This document shows, piece by piece, positions 25,301 to 34,062 of a stretch of 44,585 nt of DNA. Each line of letters starts with the position of its first letter. Position 1 is the first letter of the stretch. Origin of the DNA: Chlamydiota bacterium (GTDB taxonomy: Bacteria; Chlamydiota; Chlamydiia; Chlamydiales; Parachlamydiaceae); the NCBI GenBank assembly GCA_013287905.1, contig JABDCW010000011.1, positions 1-44,585 on the forward strand, given 5' to 3'. Both the position numbers and the translations under genes were made by a program. The notes beneath the pieces were generated by a model. It searched no databases. It saw only the letters and a list, made by a program, of their open reading frames with translations, and was not told the DNA's origin.

Positions 25301-27462
25301 AAGATGGAAGTTATGTTGTGCCGCGCGACCTTTTAGCGTATACATCCCCCCATCTCGTAACCAAATTCACGGCAATGATTAATGCAAGTCCGAAAAACCG
25401 CCTCGCATTTTGTAAGTACAATACTTTAGACAGGCAAATGCTGATCTATCCAAGCCAAGTCAGTTCCAAAGCCGAAGATCTTGCGGATATGGTCTTAAGC
25501 ATCGGAGGATTTACCGGTACACCGTGGAACCCCGATACCTTCCACAAAAAAATCACTACCACCCGCAATAAAGGGGTAGATGGCAATACCTATGCGTTAT
25601 TACTGCGTAAAAATCCACCGGTGAAGATTATCGAATACAACCCGCACGATCCGACGGAATCTTTAGTGAAAACAGGCCACAATATTTATATAGACACCGG
25701 AGCTTTGTTACGAGGTGTGGAAAACAAAGATTTTATGTCCAGGCTGATGTCTGAAAGGCAAAGGAACACTCCACACGGGATAGGAATGTACCTGGACAGT
25801 TCCGATAAAGTCGTCTACAGAAAACATGACGGCACAACCATCGACCAGCTACCCAAGGAATATCTCGAAGAGCGGCTTGCCCTTTTTGACCAGGTCCATA
25901 CGGTAGGTGTCGACTTCAAATTTGCACCCAAAGCTGTGGCGGCCGTAACGATAGGAACAAATACTTCCATAAGAGACCTATTCCAGGCTGTATGGAGGCT
26001 GCGTCAGCTCGATTTAGAGCAAAATATCGAGTTTGTGATCACCAAAGAAATGCGCCACCTGATCATGGGCGACGACCCGAACAATCCAACAGTGAAAGAT
26101 ATTTTACTCTATTGTCTCAAGCAAGAAGCTCTTAGAGAGGCTGACGACAATTATCGGGGTGAAGTGACAAGGATCACCGGACTTGCCCCCCGCGCGATGT
26201 TTGATCTGCTGGTCGAAGCCGGCATTACAGTTCAAGCAGCTAACTTGGAAAATTCGCAGCTGATGAAACTATCTAAGGTCTTTACTCCCCATCTCATTAA
26301 AAAACGCAAAGGGGAAGAAGCTTTCGAACAGGCCGCCGCTGCTTTAATCGCAGAGCCGCCTCAAAAAGTTTTAAAAAAATTAATTACGGAAAAAGCAGCG
26401 GCACTGAAAACAGAGATAGACCATCATGCTTCTTTGTTTGCTTCCAGTCCGGCTGCGCAAGCTCGTTTAAACCAAGCGACGAACGATTTAAACAACTATA
26501 AGGTCATCGACAGCGATAAAATGATGAAAGAGGTTAGAGGAATCCCCGATGGGGGGGCACAAGTCGAAGCTCAGGTGGAGCAGATGGTGACCAGCTTCAC
26601 CCTTTCTCAAACAGAGCATATCGAAGCCATTGTCACTGCAGCCCCTGTATCCGTCAGCAGAGCTCCTGGAGAGCTCAAAATGGAAAGCGATATTATTGAA
26701 GATACTCATCTCATCCGCCTCTGCAATACAGAAGAGGATCAACTTACAAAAGAAATGAGCGGCAGGTCAGCCATGGTCAATGTCCGTAATATGATTGGAG
26801 CATTCGATTCTCGCATATTCGTTGGAAACCTCTACGATGGACGTTTGAAGACTATGTATCCGGATTCCAGTGTCTCAACCGGTAACAACTTTGAACAAAT
26901 AGACAGAACAAAATCTATAGTATCAATGGAGACAAACCAGGCTAAAGTGAACAAAGCCTCCGAAATTCTTTTGCAGACGCAAAGGCTTCCCATCAGCGAG
27001 GCATTATTTATGAGAGGGCCGAAAGGATGGAGAGCGGTGTTCGGCAATCTTTGCGATACGAATTCCCATTGTTATAAATTTGCCGGGCTGCACGAAGATA
27101 TCGCCGCAGGATTAGTCATGATCAATGAAGGAAATTTTACAATTTCTGAACAAAATATGATGTTTGCCAGAGCAAAAAGGGATGATGAGTTTATGGACCT
27201 TTATGTCCAAATCAAATTGCTCAGTGGAAAAACAAATTTTAGCTCCGATGATGAGATCGATGCCCTCAAGCGCTGGGCTAAGAAAATCGGCGGCATGGAA
27301 AAATTGCGCAAGCTCTATGAATTTGGAATTCGTCCTTGTTGTTCTGCCGAAGTCCAAAGAGCCTATATGGATAGCACGCTTTACGACCTGTTCGAGTCAG
27401 AAAAGGAAGCAGAGAAAGAGGCAGAGAAAGCTAAAGCCAATACTGTGAGGCTTTACAGATAG
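19312..27462 (+). CDS. Giant SF2-helicase-like protein (DUF3638/DUF3645-like)
   Basis: 2716 residues in one uninterrupted frame. No domain recognised in the first 1580 residues beyond helical soluble sequence, with no signal peptide and no clear membrane segment. Then follows a helicase-like core: Walker A QLGMGGGKT (Lys1608), a motif Ia-like stretch, Walker B/DExD VGDEFD (1744-1749), motif III-like FTGTPW (2067-2072), and a motif VI-like QAVWRLRQ (2225-2232). The order and wording (n-x-x-HQLGMGGGKTE.LLPLLA) resemble DUF3638 and DUF3645 proteins, giant NTPases of eukaryotes and some intracellular bacteria. The C-terminus is EKEAEKEAEKA-type charged. ATPase or nucleic-acid translocase activity is inferred; the substrate is unknown. 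It stands alone between two palindrome-rich gaps. Confidence 0.8.
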   Translation: MQPAKDHSLHSFHHRIFSCTVEGKPPFTLDITQDAIDNLMADVDRQLPPEKREVRVIENVIEKISRENIKAPKNKPVYASLEEGNIVLQSSPKHKAAAFGTAEIQGNRNQSKITVQETTQHRAMLECMRLLPLFTGPLASIQKILHPVFTRLGEKFKRIEHWWSGIVGLQHIQMPWSLSSLSAACRSVLEDKEPTLTQSMHYISSITRELNPKISASLHRGAKWGEQLDKIRSSKKCKKGGDKFANKYADQLTAKILTTIKKMPDKHFGDTCFVSLSDGGSEAMLGISKTEDNQFRVRIVQNLDGQSDILLRNMTGDDLKSFLKENVKACLEQTPLKISGFAYKEVEQTAVTVGNLGSVISMIAMKQSSEQDEYLDLALRLRSFLDICNATRDQWLEDPDFNGEIRRKCSQLLFEFDRIKKEKMSPFHIEQEFKGLFKAIGEVLGTAETAALNVRSVDQVKLDPVGSKKFPQTTPPKNIGSTKAKHLVPDNSISDACKKTFKDCLDTLQDSSTYQSEVSIELSKELKGSVSYSGSHGGVGHIIEWRIPDPDHLRSAFPALTKLNLSREEGLSLVYTLYSEMKNEFREGAKQARAHYTFQAIVNNPLMGRSQEAQSWIRHQLFSKPFGERENRLDLFLQTASGKEALQTYLKTMVEKGVDLLNTRTTDANPANKWASAIFLLTLTQEISAYADKAGKPFALDEDGSQKLDGLEIYIRTYAGGSDSTSQAVQDTLFPGFLVHTGNTLLSSKNPEKELEKYSDHKIAALLNAFACCRSRGTISGGTKCKIDALESVIYRHLKDRTEERTKHIITGFLQTYGHAEYDKCKWDTRKLPIVTSRTEQGQDISVDLTTGDIFTNNYCAGRLVHQVADHPDVRRLLPEGDALLWNIETVRDNPNITVYRHPTKTIRIIAEKIPGAKKDDGTSSATFNCRIEQQFPDSLAWAVYTYFPSQEAMMKGAEVRDSPGDLPPDVAAIVENRDCWWDFSKNHIHIRERDGIEDFAVFTPTELRLAKSAQLLSPKPESFRQFTPFETTRGLIVYGKDGSANRVEYPRLKMAKSQERLAYEIAGDKIVCPLFANWTLSPFGKLPGLSPQMALEAGIPTALPIGFTAFQLLEKEGKQKVLLAGRELKSKETDTSMRGAYKTQSTPKSGFAASNVYEYTLDSDSNRLVSSNPSANLQLAYISFVHKDYGQMLHYMEKTRSACIDDPQSIQEIMGWVKNWNDESPNGIAAKLNLLCLIEEMQQRIDLQFKGMNLMAKVRSEKACDEARLTIQELHRKYREKSVDTYLLLSSSTKQLMVSLGIAITDHSDVASLIMEAEKGLQPIKEPVQHAPKAYRSKPILLQEPGGDGVKGCFHFIKGATRDITSKLKMFDPVPGEEPNVSRVKQLHLEDTRAAIAQGQSKGNTMATLKLGSAKDALERTKTIRNVMIKDQNVLIEDLIVQVSKKPEEKGVFTSRAKRFLGRQKTISVDALVQMWNSGTVFTPKEFRKYGAYLTQQQCQKLENDVMDYMLASADIAHLDRIVEAFSDAIKSGRLPDSEQLPQDVCANIYSLVETRRAYSTEDPACRLFLSIEYAKKSILRENQVTTLRAMLNEPNGVHQLGMGGGKTEYLLPLLAKGKANGTNLVGILLDNNLYESQRRNLDATNRALFGQTYYCFEYTRSSSYTSKDYDQIYLNFLNTIHSKGFFASTPNFIRGFRDAYISKVTDLHDGNYKDLNEKIELTKQVQSMAKICLCLRKHCQIVGDEFDTVMDVRKEVNFAQGKPGHVDPVKTKIGHCIMEIVAKAEGRSPLVRLKKALNDNTQADIPPEQRKKDLENIVKIYFQEHPIAGCTEKDFVAYICGENDAARPTFMSALQLQDPDQYKKIASLKDFMNRGFNITFGLTRLVDYGRPPADGEYADSPFTIPYKGSGRAVIGSEFDDDIERISYSLQDYFAQNVRKGTVSSCLAGLLKEMDEEYKDANKKGLLIKRKKFQYSDTNAYKTFTKMVESIDPPKEDGSYVVPRDLLAYTSPHLVTKFTAMINASPKNRLAFCKYNTLDRQMLIYPSQVSSKAEDLADMVLSIGGFTGTPWNPDTFHKKITTTRNKGVDGNTYALLLRKNPPVKIIEYNPHDPTESLVKTGHNIYIDTGALLRGVENKDFMSRLMSERQRNTPHGIGMYLDSSDKVVYRKHDGTTIDQLPKEYLEERLALFDQVHTVGVDFKFAPKAVAAVTIGTNTSIRDLFQAVWRLRQLDLEQNIEFVITKEMRHLIMGDDPNNPTVKDILLYCLKQEALREADDNYRGEVTRITGLAPRAMFDLLVEAGITVQAANLENSQLMKLSKVFTPHLIKKRKGEEAFEQAAAALIAEPPQKVLKKLITEKAAALKTEIDHHASLFASSPAAQARLNQATNDLNNYKVIDSDKMMKEVRGIPDGGAQVEAQVEQMVTSFTLSQTEHIEAIVTAAPVSVSRAPGELKMESDIIEDTHLIRLCNTEEDQLTKEMSGRSAMVNVRNMIGAFDSRIFVGNLYDGRLKTMYPDSSVSTGNNFEQIDRTKSIVSMETNQAKVNKASEILLQTQRLPISEALFMRGPKGWRAVFGNLCDTNSHCYKFAGLHEDIAAGLVMINEGNFTISEQNMMFARAKRDDEFMDLYVQIKLLSGKTNFSSDDEIDALKRWAKKIGGMEKLRKLYEFGIRPCCSAEVQRAYMDSTLYDLFESEKEAEKEAEKAKANTVRLYR

Positions 27463-27499
27463 CTGAGGACGTGTCTGTGTCTGATGCCCCTTGCCTTTC

Positions 27500-27878
27500 T
27501 TGTTTTATGGACAATGGACGACATGAGACAATTGCAAAAATTTTCTAGTGGATTGTCTTAAACAAGTTTACCGCAGAGCCGCAGAGGACGCCGAGGAATC
27601 GCAGAGAAAACCTATTCACTTTTATCGCTTACCGATAAAAGTGAGACACTTGGGCCGCTACTTAAAAGGCGAGCTAATGGTATTTAAGATATCTTAAAAT
27701 CGCCTTTTAAGTAGCGGCCCACTTGTTTTCCCTGCGCTTCCTCTGCGTTCCCTGCGGCTCTGCGGTAAACTCGCTTGATGACTCAAAACATACATTACTC
27801 TGCTCAACAAAATAATCTAAAAATCGTCAGAGCTAGATTTTTGCAATTGTCTCATGTCGTCCATTGTCCATAAAACAA
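27500..27878. repeat. 379-bp nested palindrome (three or more shells)
   Basis: Outer shell: 27500-27540 and 27838-27878 are perfect 41-bp complements. Second shell: CGCAGAG-type arms around 27565-27610 and 27729-27780 pair imperfectly (AAGTTTACCGCAGAGCCGCAG and its inverse). Third: GGGCCGCTACTTAAAAGGCGA at about 27653-27673 pairs with its inverse ending near 27720. A small hairpin CACTTTTATCG / CGATAAAAGTG sits beside it. Fragments of the second shell recur at 12308 and 34127. It ends just before a GGGCAC run at 27884-27902. Confidence 0.8.
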
Positions 27879-27993
27879 AAACGGGCACGGGCACGGGCAG
27901 GTTATTAGGGCACGAAATTCCGCTGATTATCATCTTAATTCTTATTTCTGTTATGCTCTGCTCTAACAACCAATTGTAAAACTTTTTAGGCCG

Positions 27994-29334
27994 ATGACGG
28001 TGAACTCACCTCTTATTTATTTTACCGATGCTGTTTTGAGAGCGCCAACAATAGGATGCATGCTGATGTGCCTTAGCGCATCGTTAGTCGGCGTCATTGT
28101 ATTCTTAAAGAAGCAATCACTTCTTGGAGAATCGCTGTCCCATGCCGCGTATCCCGGCGTCATTTTTGGCATTATCCTTGCCGGACTTCTCCAGTTAGCG
28201 AACGATGAATTGAACATTGCCCTGCTCATTATGTTTGGAGCATTCATCAGCGCAAATTTAGGGTTATTTACTATTCATTATCTCGAGAAAAAATTGAAAG
28301 TCCCAAGCGATGCAGCGCTATGCTTTGTTCTTTCTGCCTTTTTTGGCATTGGACTTAGCTTTGTAGGGCAGGTCCAGCACTCCTACTCATTGCTCTACGC
28401 CCAGGCCCAGGTCTATCTTTATGGGCAGGCTGCCACGATGACCGATACTCACATTGCCATCTATGGAACCCTGTCACTGGTCATGATCGGTTTTATTGCC
28501 CTTTTTTATAAGGAAATTAAAACAATTTCTTTTGACAGGCAATATGCCGCTTCACTCGGAATAAATACAAAATTTGTCGATACGTGTATCGTTCTGTTGA
28601 TCGTCCTGGCAGTCATCATCGGCATTCGCTCCGTTGGGGTCGTTCTCATGTCAGCCATGTTTATCGCCCCTGCTGTCGCCGCACGCCAATATACAAATCG
28701 TTTAAGCCGGGTCTTTGTTCTATCGGGATTTTTTGGTCTATTGAGCGGATTTTTAGGGAATTACTTTTCAGTAGAATTGCCGGAAGCAACAGTCGGCTAC
28801 CTCTTTACGAACCCCTTTATTTTACCCACTGGGCCAATGATTGTAATCGTAGCTTCCCTTTTTTGTGTGATCTCCCTTTTGATTGCACCGGAAAGAGGTC
28901 TGTTATTGCGCTTGGCCAGGGTAGCCCATTTTCGCTATCGTTGCATCTATGAAAACTTGCTAAAAGCCATTTGGCGTCTGGGAAGCGATCGGGATGTCAG
29001 TTTTGAAGAAATAGCCAAATACCATCAAATTTCCACATGGTACTTGACGATTATTTTGAGGCGGCTCATTCATTATGGGTGGCTGGAACGCTCTTCAATA
29101 GGGTATCGATTAACTTCCGACGGAGCTGCCTTAGCGGCACGAATCGTCAGGTTGCATAGGCTGTGGGAAGTCTACCTTGCCAGCTACTTGGGGGTCGGGG
29201 CCGAGCGCGTTCACCGCAGTGCAGAAGAGATGGAACACATTATCACCCCCGACCTCGAAAAACAGCTTATTTCCTTGTTAAATGATCCAAAATATGATCC
29301 GCACAGACAACCGATTCCCCCGAGAGAAATATGA
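27994..29334 (+). CDS. ytgCR: Metal ABC transporter permease fused to DtxR-like repressor
   Basis: 446 residues. Residues 1 to about 295 are an ABC-3 (ZnuB/MntB) permease with about eight membrane helices and the SLSHAAYPGVIFG coupling loop (47-59). From about 315 a winged-helix domain follows (EIAKYHQISTWYLTIILRRL, then a wing) and a DtxR/MntR metal-binding and dimerisation domain with HRLWE (388-392), VH (406-407), EEMEH (411-415), and a PIP near the end. This matches chlamydial YtgCR (CT069), whose C-terminal YtgR part is released by cleavage and represses in an iron-dependent way (published for C. trachomatis). Stop overlaps the ytgD start (ATGA at 29331-29334). The partner ytgA (binding protein) and ytgB (ATPase) are not adjacent; a palindromic gap and the giant gene lie upstream. 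Confidence 0.9.
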   Translation: MTVNSPLIYFTDAVLRAPTIGCMLMCLSASLVGVIVFLKKQSLLGESLSHAAYPGVIFGIILAGLLQLANDELNIALLIMFGAFISANLGLFTIHYLEKKLKVPSDAALCFVLSAFFGIGLSFVGQVQHSYSLLYAQAQVYLYGQAATMTDTHIAIYGTLSLVMIGFIALFYKEIKTISFDRQYAASLGINTKFVDTCIVLLIVLAVIIGIRSVGVVLMSAMFIAPAVAARQYTNRLSRVFVLSGFFGLLSGFLGNYFSVELPEATVGYLFTNPFILPTGPMIVIVASLFCVISLLIAPERGLLLRLARVAHFRYRCIYENLLKAIWRLGSDRDVSFEEIAKYHQISTWYLTIILRRLIHYGWLERSSIGYRLTSDGAALAARIVRLHRLWEVYLASYLGVGAERVHRSAEEMEHIITPDLEKQLISLLNDPKYDPHRQPIPPREI

Positions 29335-30302
29335 ACCTTAACCCATATGCGAATCAAACGTTTTTCGAAACGATCCGGTTATTTTTCATCCGTCTGATTC
29401 AAGGGATAACCGGACAATTATCATTCCAGGACTTAAGCTCAGACGAGATACAAGTGATCGTATTAACCGGTGTTGCTGCCTCATCGGCCCTGGTCGGATC
29501 TTTTCTCGTCCTTCGCAAAATTACCATGCTCGCCAATTCCATCTCCCATACGATCCTCGTAGGGCTGGTGATCGCCTTTCTTTGGACATCTCATACGGGG
29601 ATAGAATCTGCCGCCGGGGTCGACATCCATTCCATGCTGATCGCAAGCCTGGTGATGGGATTGATCACAGCTTTTTTGACGGAAATTTTGACAAAGGTGG
29701 CAAAACTTCAGGAAGATGCAAGCACAGGACTTGTGTTTACCTCCCTCTTTGCTTTTGGGGTCATTTTATTGACAACACTGACACGCAACGCCCATATCGG
29801 CACAGAAATTGTCATGGGCAATGTCGATATTTTGCAACTCAGCGATTGCCAATTGGTCTATGCCATCCTTGGATTGAATTTACTATTATTCCTTTTATTT
29901 TTTAAAGAATATAAAATCACAACATTCGATCCCGGCCTGTCACGGACATTTGGCATCTCGCCCGTGATTTTCAATTATCTCCTCCTCACACAAGTATCAA
30001 CAACAGCTATCGGGGCATTTCGGGCCGTTGGCGTCATCATGGTCCTTGCCTTAATGACAGGTCCTGTCCTCACAGCCCGCTTACTGACGCATCGTCTCAA
30101 TCATCTTTTGTCCCTTTCCGTTTTCTTTGGGATCATAAGTTGCGTGATCGGTGTCGCCCTGTCGCGCCACATTTTTACCGTGTATGGCATCCCTTTGTCG
30201 ACGGGAGGGATTATCGTTTGCGTTATTGCATTGGTTTATCTTGTTGTTATTTGCTTGAAGAAAAGTAAATTAGGGCGTGTTGTCAATAGACCTCTTGCAT
30301 AA
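29331..30302 (+). CDS. ytgD: Metal ABC transporter permease YtgD
   Basis: 323 residues, about eight membrane helices, ABC-3 family, with the ANSISHTILVGLV coupling loop near 67-79 and GAFRAVGVIMVLALMTGP typical of ZnuB/MntB/TroD permeases. It pairs with the YtgC permease half to form the transmembrane channel for iron, manganese or zinc. Translationally coupled to ytgCR. The last codons (N-R-P-L-A-stop) are themselves part of a dispersed motif (30286-30302) that forms the left end of an inverted repeat, so the C-terminus may have been rewritten by repeat insertion. Confidence 0.88.
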   Translation: MNLNPYANQTFFETIRLFFIRLIQGITGQLSFQDLSSDEIQVIVLTGVAASSALVGSFLVLRKITMLANSISHTILVGLVIAFLWTSHTGIESAAGVDIHSMLIASLVMGLITAFLTEILTKVAKLQEDASTGLVFTSLFAFGVILLTTLTRNAHIGTEIVMGNVDILQLSDCQLVYAILGLNLLLFLLFFKEYKITTFDPGLSRTFGISPVIFNYLLLTQVSTTAIGAFRAVGVIMVLALMTGPVLTARLLTHRLNHLLSLSVFFGIISCVIGVALSRHIFTVYGIPLSTGGIIVCVIALVYLVVICLKKSKLGRVVNRPLA

Positions 30303-30668
30303 TTCATTTCCTTGCCCGTGCCCGTGCCCGTGTTTTTTATCTTTTCCGATTTAATTATCTTCCTTGTAACGATATAAGGACAAACGAATTCGGAAAAGAT
30401 GAATTCATTCGGGCGCGGGCACGCATGCTCTTACCCATAAGTCGCAAAATATCTGTCTGCAACGTAACATCGATGGATAAACGCAGAGACGCAGAGACGC
30501 AAAGACTAAGGAGGCAAAGAAAATTCAAAATTAAATCCTGTTTTCCTCAGCGTCTCAGCGTCTCCGTGCCTCTGCGTTGAATTGTTAATTAGACTTATGG
30601 GTAATAGGATGCGGGCAAAGGCATGGGCAAGGGCACGGGCAAGGAAATGAATTATGCAAGAAGTCTAA
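30286..30668. repeat. 383-bp inverted-repeat block between convergent stops
   Basis: About 37-40 bases at each end (30286-30324 and 30631-30668) are inverted copies, ATAGACCTCTTGCATAATTC on the left mirrored on the right. They continue into GGGCAC/GTGCCC runs. The block holds a second CGCAGAG element (about 30431-30604) whose right 84 bases are identical to 19051-19134 while its left half is diverged. The ends contain the stop codons of ytgD (30300-30302) and of the minus-strand gene (30667-30665), so the block fills the convergent gap exactly. It probably serves as a bidirectional terminator. Confidence 0.8.
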
Positions 30669-31504
30669 TGATTGTAGTTGAAATGCATATTTGAATGGGG
30701 ATCTCTTGGATAGCTGTATGTCTCGACAAATTCGGCGCCAAGCCTTTTGACGACCCCTCTATAAGCATCGGTTTCCAGATAATGTTCTACGAATGGTATC
30801 CCTTCCGATGAACCGACCCAAGCGACATTCATATCATCCAACACCCACGCTTTTATATATCCCACAGGATCGGCTAACGATACACCATCCCGCCTGCTGA
30901 TATAGTTTGTCACGCTGCCAAAACCAGCTGATTCAGACAGCATTAGCGGGGTGCCAAGGGTTATGACATGGATCATTTTTTGTTCTTCTTGAGTCAGCAA
31001 AGATTTTGCCATGAGGGTATTCATGGCGCCCATGCTATGAGCATAATGAATGATCACCCCTCCGCCATTTGGCCCGCCCATCTCTGCAATCAGTTTTTTC
31101 CATAATTTTCCAAGCATTTGTGCAACGGGTGAAACATGGTTGTTCAACTTTACTCGGACAGAATGCAATATGTCCTCTGTCCACCCCCCTGTAGCGTAAA
31201 AAACATAGTAAATCGTATGACCGCCATGAGCATCTGAAAATTCGGCAAGGTTATTTTCCACATGTTTGCGTAGATTGAATAATCCATTGATCCAGGTGAT
31301 TCTCACCTTCTCATCCTTATGACAGTCCGGACGAAAACAACCACTGGTCGATTCCTCATCGTAGTAGCCGAATAATCGTAAAAAATCCTCGCCAACTGTC
31401 CCATGCAAGGCATCATCGATATGTTTCTTGAAAAAATCAAATGCCTCCACACGCGTTATTAGACAAAGCAGGAGGAAATAAAATACATAAAGAATTTTTT
31501 TCAT
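30665..31504 (-). CDS. Secreted lipase-like protein (possibly DUF687-related)
   Basis: 279 residues with a clear Sec signal peptide (MKK, hydrophobic 4-17, cleavage after VEA at 21). The mature part has RITWINGLFN, a YYVFYATGGW segment and a nucleophile-elbow-like HSMGA with Ser157 preceded by a hydrophobic strand (GGGVIIHYA), as in alpha/beta hydrolases. The order 'NG..., VxxxYNAT-G..., HSxGA' is reminiscent of the Chlamydia-specific DUF687 proteins. Candidate acid and His residues are not certain. It lies 10 bases after the fmdB-like gene on the minus strand, so the two are probably co-transcribed. Location is likely periplasmic or exported. Confidence 0.7.
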   Translation of the reverse strand: MKKILYVFYFLLLCLITRVEAFDFFKKHIDDALHGTVGEDFLRLFGYYDEESTSGCFRPDCHKDEKVRITWINGLFNLRKHVENNLAEFSDAHGGHTIYYVFYATGGWTEDILHSVRVKLNNHVSPVAQMLGKLWKKLIAEMGGPNGGGVIIHYAHSMGAMNTLMAKSLLTQEEQKMIHVITLGTPLMLSESAGFGSVTNYISRRDGVSLADPVGYIKAWVLDDMNVAWVGSSEGIPFVEHYLETDAYRGVVKRLGAEFVETYSYPRDPHSNMHFNYNH

Positions 31505-31514
31505 AAATTTCTAT

Positions 31515-31790
31515 TTATTGAGAATTGGAACATGAATTTTTATTTTTTCCGCAGGGGCAGCATGTGCCGGAAGAAGAAGAAGAAGAAGGAGCGGCTGGTT
31601 CCTTAGAATTGCCATACATCGTTTTATAAAAACCATCTCCGATAAAAGATAATCCAACACTTCCCCCCGGGAGCTTTTGTAAACCTTGGGCTTTACAATG
31701 AGGGCAATTCAATGAAGGGGTTTCATCAATTTTATGAAAGATCTCTACTTTGTGTCCGCAACTGGAACATTTATAATCATAGTTTGGCAT
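31515..31790 (-). CDS. FmdB-family zinc-ribbon protein
   Basis: 91 residues. The N-terminal MPNYDYKCSSCGHKVE and CPHC (Cys8, Cys11, Cys29, Cys32) form the zinc ribbon of the FmdB regulatory protein family. A serine run and a second cysteine cluster (CCPCGKNKNSC) occupy the C-terminus. FmdB proteins are widespread and of poorly known function. An AGGAAAAT-type site precedes the ATG. It is separated from groEL by a CACAGAG palindrome, so it is probably its own unit with the lipase-like gene. Confidence 0.85.
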   Translation of the reverse strand: MPNYDYKCSSCGHKVEIFHKIDETPSLNCPHCKAQGLQKLPGGSVGLSFIGDGFYKTMYGNSKEPAAPSSSSSSGTCCPCGKNKNSCSNSQ

Positions 31791-31822
31791 ATTATTTTCC
31801 TATCGAAAATTAACAAAAATTA

Positions 31823-31902
31823 ATCACCACAGAGCCCACAGAAATCACAGAGTGGTAAATTGATAAATTCTTCTCTGTGATTTCTGTGTGCTCTGTGGTG
31901 AT
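31823..31902. repeat. CACAGAG-family palindrome between groEL and the fmdB-like gene
   Basis: Arms 31823-31852 and 31873-31902 pair over 30 bases with one mismatch (ATCACCACAGAGC... mirrored by ...GCTCTGTGGTGAT), loop 20 bases. It begins 48 bases beyond the groEL stop on the minus strand and can act as the groESL terminator. Confidence 0.75.
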
Positions 31903-31949
31903 ATATAATGCGATATGAGCTCTACGAGGCTATAAACATGAAAATAAGC

Positions 31950-33662
<1,713 letters not shown>

Positions 33663-33677
33663 TTAATTACATTTAAA

Positions 33678-33965
33678 TTAAGACAAGATGCCTAAAATGT
33701 CCTCTTCAGACAAAATCAACAGTTCGCGGTCATCGCTTGAGACTTCAGTACCCGCATAATTGGTAAACAGGACCCTATCTCCAACAGCCAGCTGCATCGA
33801 TTCCATTTGCCCTTTATCGTTGCTTTTCCCAGGGCCAACTGCAATCACAACCCCTTCTTTCGGTTTTTCCTGTGCGGAATCGGGCAAAAGTATGCCCCCT
33901 TTACTTTGTTGTGCTTTAGAGCGCTCCACAAGAACACGGTTGCCTAACGGTCTAATTTTTTTCAT
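33678..33965 (-). CDS. groES: Co-chaperonin GroES (10 kDa)
   Basis: 95 residues, standard length. It starts KIRPLGNRVLVE, has a mobile loop with GGILLPDSAQEKP (about 23-35), GVVIAVGPGK, DRVLFTNYAGTEV and ends LILSEEDILGIL. It caps the GroEL cylinder. AAGGAG is upstream of the ATG (minus strand). First gene of the groESL operon. I see no CIRCE inverted repeat upstream, in contrast to hrcA. Confidence 0.97.
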   Translation of the reverse strand: MKKIRPLGNRVLVERSKAQQSKGGILLPDSAQEKPKEGVVIAVGPGKSNDKGQMESMQLAVGDRVLFTNYAGTEVSSDDRELLILSEEDILGILS

Positions 33966-34033
33966 TGTTCATCTCCTTATAATTAAAAAAATTTTCATTC
34001 CCATGGGAACAATCTTATTGAAAAGTAATGTTC

Positions 34034-34062
34034 ATTTTAGGGTTGAGCGGTATTTGCGTCAA
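34034..34062 (-). promoter_or_regulatory. groESL promoter
   Basis: On the minus strand TTGACG (34062-34057) and TAAAAT (34039-34034) with a 17-base spacer, 69 bases before the groES ATG. No TTAGCACTC-N9-GAGTGCTAA type operator is visible around it. A short perfect palindrome TTCCCATGGGAA lies in the leader, at about 34000-34011. Confidence 0.65.
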
